A stretch of 64,000 bases of DNA, from positions 248,001-312,000 of the forward strand of contig JALMLS010000579.1 in NCBI GenBank assembly GCA_038496445.1, in the 5' to 3' direction. The notes under the pieces were generated by a model that was not told the DNA's origin, made no database searches, and saw nothing but the letters and a program-made list of their open reading frames with translations. Of this stretch, positions 22,000 to 32,672 are shown piece by piece (position 1 is the first letter of the stretch; the number at the start of each line of letters is the position of its first letter). The stretch is from Trichosphaerium sp. ATCC 40318 (Eukaryota; Discosea; Flabellinia; Trichosidae). The translations under genes and the position numbers were made by a program.

Positions 22000-23925
22000 T
22001 TATTGTGGAATCTCGGTTACACTTTCAAGTTTGTCGACAAATTTGATGTTCATAGTTTCGAGTTCTTCCAAGATTGGGTTGTATAACTCAGGAATAATTG
22101 GTCTTTGTAGCCCAGTGAGGTTCACTTTTCCTTCAAGAACAAGGCGGACAGTAATAGCTACAGGCAAAGAAACCTAATAAACAGGTTAACTAAACCAAAC
22201 AGAGGCTGTAATCGTACTGTTCTGCTCATTGAGGAATCTCCATTCTTGATACCGTAGTCAACCAACATGGATGTAATAGTCTAGTAGTTTATCAATAAGA
22301 TTGTAAGTAATGTAGCACCTACATGGCGTTCGTTCTTTTCAGGGAAATCGGCAGTTATTTCGTGCTTCATAAGTAACATGTCGCGCTCACCTTGAAAATG
22401 ATGTTAAAACCCACGTGTTTGTAAGAAACAAGTACCTTCTTCAAATTTCATTTTTTCAATCATAATATGACAAAGAGCGTCCAGTACGGTATCAGTACCA
22501 GCAGGTATCTATCCATTAAAAGTAAGAATTTTACAAAGCAATATAAATCAGTTTCGCACTTGTTGTTCCTCATACAAACCTAACCATGTCATTGCATGCA
22601 ATATGTATTTTTCAGTCTCCTAGAATAAATAAACAAAAAAACAGTTCGAAGCTAGCCATGTTAACTTACCGTATCTTTTGGGGTTATTGTGGTACCAGAT
22701 AACAGCTTCAAAGTAAGCTTACTATACGTAGTATTGGATAAATCAGTCTTGTCCAATGACAGGTATCCTATTTTGATTGTAAGCACATGATTAATAGTTG
22801 AGCACAAGAATTCGTGAAAGTCTATATGAAATACGTACCAATGTCAGCTAACCTCTTTACAACAGCGCACCAACCTGGTTTGGAACATGAGTTGTAAAAA
22901 ATCTTCAGTATATATGGTACCTTTGTATCTGTAACTACCTCGGATCATAGTCTTGCAGTGCTTAAGGCCATAAATATCAACGTATTGTGTGCTATCACGG
23001 TTTGGGTAAACTTCAAACTCGCCCATATCACCAACAGATTCAACAGTGTAGCTATCAAACAACTCTCCAGCTTTGATTGTACACTTCTTACCATCTCTAT
23101 TGCAAAGAAATTAGCAACGTCTTGATACATCTTGTGTTTGAATTCGTACTTAAAGAAAGTAGCAGCGTTTCGGCTTGCAAGGAGAACACCACGAGGAGCC
23201 CATGAAAATTTGAATCCGAATGGGTTGTTGTTATCTTCCGGAGCTGGCAGACCTCCACAAAAGCTTTTGAATCCAATGATCCTTCCACCTTCCTTAGCTA
23301 CAGAGCTGAAAATGCGCATAGCACTAAGGAACAACAGTGAGATTGCAATAAATAAACTAATATGCACGAATACGGCATTAAAGTGAATGAACGAACCTCA
23401 TATGATCTGTGCCAGGATCTACACCACATTCGTTTATGAGAATGATACCAGCATCCTTGGCTTCTTGCTCAAGTTCTTTCATGGCATCTGATACGTACGA
23501 AGTAGTGAAAAAGTTGATTCTAGCAGAAATACATTAGATTTTTGATATCACAATGACGAACAGCTGGTGATCTTAGTTTTAAATATAGCGTACTTGAACT
23601 TAATTGCTAACTTGGCTACTGCCACGTGGTGAATGTACGGTAACATGGAGACGATTGCAGAAAATTTTGTCTTAAAGAGGAGTTAGTGACAAAAAAGCGA
23701 ATGAAAAAGTTGTACTTCCGAAAGGAGTTTAGAGAGCTTCTCAAAGCCGTCTTTCTCTACATCTACTTGAATTGCTTTACTGTTCTTGATCCCGGCAACA
23801 AGTTTTTGAGCTTTCTCCAACCCTCTAGATCCAACATAGACGTTGTAATCGTGGTCTGACAAGTATTGTACACCTGGCTTTGTGACATAACCAGCACCAA
23901 GTATCAGAATGTTTTCCTTTGACAT
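22000..23925 (-). CDS. LYS9: Saccharopine dehydrogenase (NADP+, L-glutamate-forming)
   Basis: Multi-exon gene; start at 23925 (MSKENILILGAGYVTKPGVQ) with the Rossmann GxGxV-type NADP-binding loop and stop at 22000 (..DKLESVTEIPQ). Further exons read YLSDHDYNVYVGSRGLEKAQ, DAMKELEQEAKDAGIIILNE, CGVDPGTDHM, GFKSFCGGLPAPEDNNNPFG (substrate pocket), FKFSWAPRGVLLA, and GLKHCKTMIRGSYRYKGT. These are characteristic of yeast Lys9 and the C-terminal half of animal/plant AASS. The enzyme interconverts saccharopine with glutamate and aminoadipate semialdehyde, in lysine synthesis or breakdown. It is the stand-alone form with no fused lysine-ketoglutarate reductase. Whether the pathway is biosynthetic cannot be told from this window. 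Confidence 0.9.
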
Positions 23926-24804
23926 TATTGCTGTTGTTGTATCGCTTGTGTTATTCTTGTCAAAATGAATGAATTTGAAATTGAATTGTGACACGAATTC
24001 GTGATGTATCAAAATTATTTGGAAAGTGGTTCGATTTAGTGTATGATACGAATTCGTTCGGTTTTTTATCAATTTTATTTGGAGCTCCCAAAAAAGGTAA
24101 CGATTCTCCTCATTTGACTACGGCTGAAGGTGTGTCAACAAGTATTCGATGTTAAAACACTCTCACAAAAGTGTCTTGAACGTGACGAGGTAGTTAGAGT
24201 CTTTCGACTCAAGCACCTTGGATTTTTTCTTCGGCAGATTAGTCACTTCAACAATGCGTTTCTTCTGATTGTCAGAAATATCAACGCAGGCGGAAAAAAT
24301 CCATCGCAGAAATCAAATTATGGGTGCTGTTTCGTACCCTACACAGCATGTTGACACTTGAACCTTATCCTAGCTTAATCAGCAGAAAGCGTGAAGTGTT
24401 CTCAAAACATAGCGATTCGTTCTCGAAGACCAAGTGCCTGGTAGCTAACACACACGAAATAACACTACAACCCCAAAATTTGGCGTAAAATTACGTACGT
24501 CCAAGCCTACGCCAATCATGCCAGAGAAATCTGCCAGCAAGAAATAAATCTGGGAAGAAAGGTTTAATTTGGTTTTTTTGGAGAAGATAATTTCTAAATT
24601 CAATCGTCATGAATCGTTTGTTTCGTGTAATCGCGAGGCGTAAAGTGTTTTTCTGAATTGTTTATTTTTAGCCATTGGAGAGTGTGAAGAACGTGTTTCG
24701 GCGGGTTGCTATTCAGGTAATGCTGAGCCTATTCAATTGTGAATAAGTCACTAAATTACTACAATAAACTAAACAAAGCTCGTCTTGTAACCAACACCAA
24801 AAAC
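23926..24804. other. Intergenic region with a probable small minus-strand gene
   Basis: About 880 bases between the divergent saccharopine dehydrogenase (-) and tail-collar (+) genes. It contains the SRP14-like exons (listed separately). A plus-strand stretch at about 24608-24718 could hold a short spliced frame (MNRLFRVIAR..PLESVKNVFRRVAIQ), but nothing recognisable supports it. Confidence 0.4.
24163..24519 (-). CDS. Possible SRP14-like signal recognition particle subunit
   Basis: The best-supported exon (minus, ending at the stop 24163) reads KKRIVEVTNLPKKKSKVLES then KDSNYLVTFKTLL. It aligns in spacing with the C-terminal half of SRP14 (..ATDGKKxxSTxVxxKDxxxFxxxYxxLL). Upstream, LVFENESLCFENTSRFLLIK followed by GSSVNMLCRV could be the N-terminal helix and the GSV-type strand, but a TAA lies in frame between them at this reading, so an unrecognised intron or gene decay is possible. 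The start at 24519 (MIGVGLD) is a guess. SRP14 pairs with SRP9 on the Alu end of SRP RNA and pauses elongation. Treat as tentative. Confidence 0.35.
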
Positions 24805-25980
24805 ATGGCATCTAAATTCTCGGTACTTGATCTTAACCTAGTTTCCACGTGTACAAATAAGCTTATTAAACGAATAGATTATAATATCGGTCTTACTATG
24901 CTCTTTAATTGTATCATACGCGTCTGATCCTTTTGTTGGAGAGATAAAAATCTTCGCTGGTAATTTTGCCCCGAGAGGTTGGGCATTCTGTAACGGTCAG
25001 CTACTACGTAAGTTATTGAACAATGATTGAGAAACATATTCTGAAAATTTTGTTTAAGCAATGGCTGGAAACGACGCTTTGGTGAGTTTAATTGGAACTA
25101 CATACGGCGGTGATGGTAGAACTACTTTTGGGTGAGTATTTAAACCAAATTGATAATCAAAGTACACGTGAATACTCAAGCCTAAGTCATGCTTCGATGT
25201 TTTTAAGCCGTTTTCCTTTACAGCTTGGAAAAAGTGCTTATTCATACTAGGCTACCAGATCTTCGCGGAAGAGCCCCTGTACATTTTGGCCAAGGTCCAG
25301 GTACATATGGTTGTACAGTCAAATAATAACTAATGCTTACCAGGTTTACAAAGCGTGAGACTAGGACAACAGTTTGGAGCAGAAACTACAACTCTAGCAA
25401 CGGCGAACATGCCTTCTCATGCACACTCAGTATCATTAATGGACCAAACAGTCGATTTCACTACATCTACGACAACCATTGAAGGTCAACCTGCAATATC
25501 AGGAAGCGCTTCAATCACTGGTGATCCGAATGTCGACCTGAATTTAGATGTCACAGCTGATGTCACACTCTCAAGAGGGCTACCAGGAGAAGCACCACCT
25601 TGTACATCTGGTAGTCTATTTAACTTGTTGCGTGTTGTAGACACTTGTCAATCGTTGGATGCACGTTGTCCAATAAAAGTGGAGCAGAATAGAGTGATAG
25701 GAAGTACATCGGGTAATGTGAACCTTTCTCTTGGAGTGGATACATCAGGGTTGACAGTTGACAAAGGTACGTTTCGGCCCAAACAGCAAAGTTTGAACTT
25801 GTACGGCTCTTATTGTTTCTTTAAGGTACTTTAAGCGCAACAACAACTGTTGAAGCAACTGTTGATGTTACTGGAGACACAACATCTGCAGGAGGAGGTC
25901 AGTCTTTTTCGAACCATCAACCTTCTCTTGGTGTAAACTACATTATTGCTCTTCAAGGTATATTTCCATCACAAAGCTAG
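24805..25980 (+). CDS. Secreted phage tail-collar domain protein, spliced
   Basis: Exon 1 (24805-24822, MASKFS) splices to IIISVLLCSLIVSYASDPFV, giving a typical signal peptide followed directly by the collar domain GEIKIFAGNFAPRGWAFCNG. Later exons: LVSLIGTTYGGDGRTTFG, LPDLRGRAPVHFGQGPG, LGQQFGAETTTLATANMPSH-AH, and the end NHQPSLGVNYIIALQGIFPS. These are the hallmarks of the bacterial 'microcystin-dependent' / Tail_Collar family (PF07484), related to phage T4 short tail fibres. The middle carries a Thr/Ser/Asp-rich insert (TSTTTIEGQPAISGSASITG, TSGNVNLSLGVDTSGL). At least five introns and a eukaryotic-style secretion signal show it is a resident gene, not contamination. The function is unknown; carbohydrate or surface binding is plausible. 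Confidence 0.9.
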
Positions 25981-26372
25981 TACTACAATAGAAACTAAAC
26001 AATAAAACTCCCTTTCCTGTTCTAATGGCTGAAGATGATTCACAAACACGTGAGTTTGCTTGATTATTGCGTGTAGCGCAAGTAAATATCTCATACAACA
26101 CCAATTTAGTTATTGTTATTTATGTACTATCAGTCCTCAGTTGGACACAAAACGTTATTTCTCAACCAGCTGATGAATGTTTAGATCATTTTAGTGTATA
26201 AATTAAAGAGCTTTTTTGACACTTGGGAGTTATATCCGAATTTTAACAGCATTTTCTTGCTCTTAAAAATGTTTATTTTCTGGATTTATTTTCTTCAAAC
26301 TTGAATGACACTGGTAGTATGTACAAAAAACACTCAAGTAATAAATCACAGTAGTATTAATTTATCTTGACT
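25981..26372. other. Intergenic, convergent 3' ends
   Basis: Between the tail-collar gene (+) and the SDS22-like gene (-). AT-rich with several AATAAA-like strings on both strands. Nothing coding was recognised. Confidence 0.5.
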
Positions 26373-27746
26373 TCATTGCATATTATGTGTTACATAGTCA
26401 GCATCGAGTTGTTGTAAGCTTGGAAGTAATGATATAATCTTTGATCTATACTCAGAATCTGATGCAACAGGGTTATTTGCCAAGTATAAGACTTCAAGAT
26501 TTTCGTTACTCTGTAGTTTCTTTACCTCTTCAAATGACTCTAACTGGTTTCTGTTTATCTATGTAACAACGTATCAGAATATTATTGATGCATCAACAAA
26601 GCAAGAAAAAAATAGGAAAAAAAAAAGCGCATACCCATAAGTCTTGTAGTTGTTTAAGTCCGTCCAAGTGTTGGAGTGTTGTTATGAAGTTATTAGACAA
26701 ATCAATGAGGTTCAAGTTTGTAAGGGACGTAATACATGAATCAATACATTTAATACCATTGTTACTGAGATAGAGTTCACGTAAATTGACTAACATGCCA
26801 ATATTCTCAATCACTGTTATTCTGTTGGTCTGCAAAAAATTATTTCAAGTTGTAAATTTTGTCTCTATCATTGTGTACTTACCTGAACATCTAATTTTTG
26901 TAGTCTACTCAAGTGAGAAAGATTCTGAAGTGTTGTTATCTTGTTGCGACCTAACCAGAGATTTTCTAAGCTCTCAAGACCTTCCAGGTTTTCGATTGTC
27001 TAAGAAGAAATTATGATCAATTTTTTTCTTTAGCGATCGGTAAATCGCGTACTCGGATTCTGTTAGAGCCAAGCTCAAGGGTTCTTAGATCTGTAAGATG
27101 TGTTAATGCAGCTGTTGGTATTCCATTTATCTTATTTTGACACAAGAAAAGTTCTTGTAGTTTCACTAGCTCTTCCAATCCTAAAATCATTAAAAACAAA
27201 TTTCATAAACACAAAAATAAACGTGCTTCAGGCACGTGTCGAAATAATCTTATACCTTCTATCTCGCGCACTTCATTAAAAGATAAATCCAAGCTCCTAC
27301 GTCATATTGAGTGCGAGAAAGCGTGCAGAAAGGCGAGATTTTTACTTTTGGCCAAAAAAAAATAAGCGCCGAAAGTTTTTCTTCGCGTACGTCAGTTGTG
27401 TATTGTTTTTCAGGTGTTCGATTGCTTTTATTTTATTACCGTATAGATCCAAGGTTACCAAAGAGCTCACAGCGCTCAAAGGTGACAGGTATATAAGTTT
27501 ATTATCACGCATAGATAATGACTGTATAGACGTGTAAATATAGTTTAACGAGTGTTTAACGTACTGAGAGCGCCTTTGCGTGACCTAAGGCGGGAATTTC
27601 TGTTAGGCGGGTATTTGTCAAGTCCAACTCTTCAGTATCTTCTGGAATAGGCTCATTCTTAGCTACACCGCCAGAAAACCCTGTTCTGTCTACAATCTAT
27701 TTCTTATAAGTACAAAACGTACGTTATTGTACCGCACCTTCGCCAT
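26373..27746 (-). CDS. SDS22-like protein phosphatase 1 regulatory subunit
   Basis: Spliced gene; start at 27746 (MAK, then IVDRTGFSGGVAKNEPIPED) and stop at 26373. TEELDLTNTRLTEIPALGHA opens a series of SDS22-type 22-residue LRRs: LVKLQELFLCQNKINGIP, LTDLRTLELGSNRIR, NLRELYLSNNGIKCID, LNLIDLSNNFITTLQHLDGL. It ends with the cap NLEVLYLANNPVASDSEYRS and ITxLLPSLQQLDADYV. The cap and the regular LxxLxxLxLxxNxIxxIxxL spacing fit PPP1R7/SDS22, which binds nascent PP1 and controls its maturation and localisation. Other LRR proteins (e.g. dynein LC1-like, LRRC23) cannot be fully excluded. Confidence 0.75.
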
Positions 27747-27969
27747 TATACCACAGAGTTCGCAAATATAAACGCCGCAACTCGTTTAACACTTTTACGT
27801 TGTAATTCACAAAAAAGTCATGAAAAAGCGTCAAGGAAGGTCTTATCACTGTCACGTGTCTCATGCCTTTAAATTAACCAAGCTGAGGGTAAGTTATTAC
27901 AGTAAAGCTACAATCAACTCCCAGAATGTAAAAAACAAGACTGCGTATGTATGAGTCTTGTTGTTTATT

Positions 27970-29420
27970 TTAATTTTTTACGTCTGGGAAAACGCCATCC
28001 GCCCAAGTTGGTGTTACGAATCGATGATCAACATTAAGATCATCAATTAGCTTTGTATCTTCTTCACTTAATTTTATGCTAAACACTTGAATATTTGATT
28101 CTATACGCTCAGGTGTTACAGACTTTGGTAGTGCAACTGCTTTTTTATCTATAAGCCAACGTAAGATGATGTTAGCTGGTTTAGTTTTCCGGCGTTGAGC
28201 GATACCAACAATCTAAAAAAACCCATCAATACATGTGTGCCGACTGTCATCAATGTGACAAAAAAGAACAACAAAAATCAAAGCAGCGTACTGTTGGGTT
28301 AAGTAGTAGTTTTGGTAGTGCGTCAGAGTCAAGACCGCTTCCGAAAGGTGAATATGCGGACACCACAATATTCTTATCAGAACATACTTTATTTAGAGCA
28401 CTTTGTTGAAGGTATGGATGCATCTATAAGTAAGGAATTATTTTTTGGAATCCACTAAAAAAAACCATTTACGTTAAAAATTTGATTTGTACCTCCACTT
28501 GGTTTACAGCAGGTGTTACACTACAATCAGCGAGTTGGTTTAAATGATGTTCATTGAAGTTACTGACTCCGATATTACGTGTCAACCCAGCTTCTTTTAC
28601 AGCTTGCATAGCCTCCCAAGTGTCCTCTATTATTGTTTGTATTAATAAATCAGAAACAATCCTCGAAGTCGTACTTAGTGGGATTTCTTCTGTTTCTATA
28701 CCGTCAACACCAGGAACGAAACTAACAGGCCAATGAATCAAGTATAAATCTACAACATGTTAACCAGATCACGTGATGGCAGAACAGAGATGAAATTGTC
28801 ATTTCAAAAAAAAAAAGCTTTCTGTAAGCGATATGTGCTTATAAGTGAGTGCAACGTAACCGTACCAAGGTAATCTACGCCAAGGCGTTTAAGAGAGTCC
28901 TCTAAATAGGGTATCAGAAAAGTTGGTTAACTAAAGTTGTTAATGTAACCTAATGCCGATTTGACTAGCTCTGGTCTGTGTTTATTGTTCCATAGTTTGG
29001 AAGTAAGGAATATTTGATCGCGTGGTACATCTTTAAACGGCGTGTTAGTTGAATAAGCGCCAAATTTGAGCGTACTGTATCTGTTTATCGCTTTTTTCAT
29101 GCCTGCGCCTACACTATCTTCGTTGCGATATATAGCGGCTGTATCTAAGTTTTGACATTACAGTGATGTGCTAGAGTAGTTTTATATACCTATGTGCCTG
29201 TAACCGTTGAAAATAGAGCATTGTACAGCTGCTTCAACTTGTTTGCCTTCACCTTTCCAAGTACTACGTGAATTAGCGTCATACTACTTACCAGTGCTGT
29301 ACCGTACCCCAGGCCAACTAATGGCATCTCATCGCCAGTATTTAGTTTTATCTCCTGGCTAAACGAGCGTACACTAACTTTTCTAGTGACTTTAGAGCGT
29401 AGAGCTATTCTTCCCAACAT
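27970..29420 (-). CDS. Aldo-keto reductase with mitochondrial-type presequence
   Basis: Start at 29420: MLGRIALRSKVTRKVSVRSF is basic, Ser-rich and acid-free, as in mitochondrial targeting peptides. The AKR barrel then reads SQEIKLNTGDEMPLVGLGYG, continues through LIHWPVSFVPG, EAGLTRNIGVSNFNEHHL and CSVTPAVNQVEVQ, and ends AVALPKSVTPERIESNIQVF (the NADPH-binding loop) and TWADGVFPDVKN. AKRs reduce aldehydes and ketones with NADPH. The catalytic Tyr/Lys exons at 28860-29160 were not fully resolved. Substrate specificity is unknown. Confidence 0.85.
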
Positions 29421-29549
29421 TACGAAGCGTTTTTAGTTCTCACTTATAGACCTGTTCACAAAACGAATTCGTTAAGTTTCCGGTTAAATTTTTTTTTATT
29501 TGTTTTCAAAAAACATCTCTTTTTACAGCTGCTTAAACTCTTAAGGATT

Positions 29550-32358
29550 TTAATTAGTCTTCTTCTTATATATTCTCTTAACCCTAAATTTTCTAAAAGC
29601 AACCTTTCTAGCTTGTTTATGGCACGCTTCAACCCAATCTTTTGTAACAATTTCTAGTTTTTTATTCTCTGCTAAAGCTTCAGAGAAATCTTCGTTCCAC
29701 TCCAAATCTGTAACTGTTGCAGTTGTATCAGCTGACATATGTTGTTCCACCTCTCTATTTAAGCGAGTTAGATCTTGTGGATTGAATAACAGCAGTAAAA
29801 AACCAGGAAACAAACATTTTGTTGTTAGACTTAAACGTACCCGCCATAAGCCATGACATATCTCTTTATTGCTTTAGTTGCTGCCTTGTCAAACGTTCCA
29901 TATATCATTATCTTTACACCACTTAAAAAGTCTGGTAGGTCAATATCCATAGAATCTACTATACTATCAAGCATTGCTGCAGGTATTTCATCAGTTCCTT
30001 CGCTATCTTCGTCATCACCATCCTTATCAACATCCATTTGCGATTGTTGTATCATGTCTTTTATATCATTAGGATCAAGAACATCTGTGCCTTCTGAACC
30101 GTCGCTACTATCATTATCACTAAGCTCTAATTTCACTGTTCCTTGTGTAGATTGAGGTACTAATTGCATCTCTTCAGTGCCCTAAAAAAAACCAATCAAT
30201 CGAGAGAACGAACTCTACAGAATAAGGCAATATCCATTAAAAGAACTGCTCAATATAGTGTTATGTGAGAGCGGAGTGATTGTTCAGTTATTTGTTTGAA
30301 TACTTTTATAGATAAAGTACTTACGGAAGATGAGTCACTTGCTTCATCGTCGTTTTTAATCTGTTTTTTTGGTGCTACTTTTGGTTGTTTCTTCAGCTTC
30401 TTAGGTTGTTTTTTTGATTTTATAGCTAATTTAAGATCTTTCAAATGTTGTTGTACAGTATCTTCATCTAACTCATCAGTATCAGCATCATCTACAACAA
30501 CTTTTACACGTTTCTTAGGCTGTACAGAGTCACTCTCACTAAGATCCTATAGGAAAGAGTAAATATGACATGTTCGTTTGCCTTGTAAAAATGTCAAATC
30601 ATAGACACGTGCAATTGATTCATCCAAATATTTCCGTTTCTTTGATTCTTTAAAATCATCATATGTAGCATGAGGGTCATCTTCTTCCATTGGATCTATA
30701 ACTTTACAAAGAAAAAATTAAGCAAAACCAACTAACCAAAGGAACTCAAAATGAGCGTACTGCCATCAGCGACTACAAACCCATCACCGTAATCATAATC
30801 ATCTGGACCATCATCTCCATCAGAGTCAATGATTCCCATCTCTTTTTTTTCTACATTGAAAAAATGTAAGCTATCTCAGCACGTGCTAAGCAAACGTTTT
30901 CTGTTGCACCTTTTTTTGTAAGTTTTTTGTTAGGTTTTGATTGCGTTGGCTTGGCAGCCAAGAGGAAGTTATCAACAGAAGCTTCACTGCTATTTTCTAT
31001 ACACGCCAGTAGCCAATTTTTATGAACCACCAACTTTCCAGCAGCTGTTATGAGTCAGAGGTTAATTTTTGGTAAGTTTTTGCTTGCCTTTTGCTTTATA
31101 TACTTTTGGTGCTTTATGAAACGCAGCAACAACATGCGTAACACCATCATTAAAATCGCCAGAATAGTCAGCACCAAGTGATAGGAGACCATTACGAAGA
31201 TCAACACGTTCTTGACCCTTCACACCACTCAAAGTAATAGTCATACCAGTCTAACGTCAAAGTGTTAAAACAACAATTAAAAAAAGATGGAAAAAACCAA
31301 CAAGCCACAAGACATACCAAAGGCTTACTATTCTTCTTTGGCTTCTTTTTTATAGGTGATGTCTTCTTAGGTTTTGGTTTAGATATCTTTTTCTTCTTGG
31401 GTGTAGTTGTTATAGGTGCAGGTGGAGGATCTACATATTTGCTTGAAGTCTTTGGTTTTGCATTTGGAGATAATTGTGTGAATATTGACTTAGATGGAGA
31501 TTTCTTCTTTTCAGGTGTCTTTGCTTGTTGCATAAACTTTTGATATTCAGCTGGGTTACTATCACAAAGAAATAAATAAACAACAAACAAAATCAAAAAA
31601 AACCAAAAAAGTCACGTGCGCTTCATCAGTATCTGAGGAGTCGTCCATATCAGCTTGAGTTGGAATTTTTATTTCTAGAGGCTCTGTATTTGCCATCTAA
31701 TGCGTACATTAGGTTTATTAAAATTTAAGATGAAAAATAAACGAGCAATTAGTAATTCGTTGACTACTGACTAGTTGATTTTGACTTTTTTTTGTTCATT
31801 TATTTAACGTACTTTTGTTTCTTTTTTTGTTCCGTTAATTTCTACGTGACATAGACCGTGAGGTCGTTTAGGATTAGCGAATTGTTTGCAATATAACCTA
31901 TTTTGAATAAGCGTTATTTTTTTCAGCGTTTAAAATGTTGTTTGTACTTTATTTTTGTCCACGGCTTCATTGCTACGCGTTTGGTGAATTGTTTTGCAGT
32001 TAAAACTGTTTCAGTCCTCAAGTTGGTTCCCTGTTTCCAATCTTTCCATGTCATTAAAGGTTTTATACCAGACAGAACCTGTTTTAGTGAAGTTGAGTTT
32101 TGTTTCCTCTAAAAAAAAAAAACAATTTAAACGTACTTGCCAATCTGTCTTGTCTGTACGCACAGAAATCTCACAAAACGCACTACCGTTATTTATTATT
32201 CTCACTTGGTTGATCTGAACACTATTCTTAAATTGAAGCTCTATTGAGGCGTCAATCTCGTTTTTCGATGTTTGCCAGTAGTTTGATGTGGAAGATGAGC
32301 TAACTTGCGAAGCTTTGTGGTTGCTGTCTTCTGATGTAACGCTTGACACTTTAAACAT
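29550..32358 (-). CDS. XRCC1: XRCC1 DNA single-strand break repair scaffold
   Basis: Multi-exon gene. The N-terminal domain (MFKVSSVTSEDSNHKASQVS, SIELQFKNSVQINQVRIINN, GSAFCEISV, then MKPWTKIKLYCKQFANPKRP, HGLCHVEING) matches XRCC1_N, which contacts DNA polymerase beta in animals. Basic linkers follow (PKKKKISKPKPKKTSPIKKK). BRCT1 reads TITLSGVKGQERVDLRNGLL, VTHVVAAFHKAPK, VVHKNWLLACI..NFLLA. An acidic Ser-rich linker precedes BRCT2 (LPDFLSGVKIMIYGTF, AIKRYVMAYGG, TATVTDLEWNEDFSEALAEN, IVTKDWVEAC). This is the animal-like order NTD-BRCT1-BRCT2, placing PARP and ligase III type binding surfaces in the same chain. Acts in nuclear base-excision and single-strand break repair. Ends at TAA 29550. 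Confidence 0.9.
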
Positions 32359-32672
32359 ATTGTATAATACGTTCAGGCGCCACAGTAGTGCTATTGATGT
32401 GCAAGCAGGTTGATCTAAATTCCACGCCAGTCAAATCTGTGTAATTTTGTTCCAATAGCATCAAAGGTGTTCTTAGAGGTACTTGCGATCAAAGGGTACA
32501 AATCAAGATACAGTTGAGGCCTTGGAGTGTCAAAATGACATGTGAAGCTTTGCATATGGCTAATAGCTACTTCCTTTTAGTGCCATTAAAAGTGCAAATG
32601 TGCCACAAAACGTTCAGTTTAAAAACAGTTTAAGTTTGAGTTTTAAGTGATTGTATTTCGCAATGCCACGAC
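32359..32672. promoter_or_regulatory. Divergent promoter region of XRCC1 and the F-box gene
   Basis: 314 bases between the XRCC1 start (-) and the F-box gene start (+). Both promoters should lie here. No specific element was identified. Confidence 0.4.

Noticed and set aside
24805-25980. Bacterial contamination explaining the tail-collar gene
   Set aside because: The frame is broken by several consensus introns and begins with a spliced eukaryotic signal peptide, and flanking genes are eukaryotic.
30296-30562. Plus-strand frames rich in Ser/Phe opposite XRCC1 (also 29853-30155 and 31262-31543)
   Set aside because: Composition is the mirror of acidic and lysine-rich XRCC1 linkers on the minus strand.
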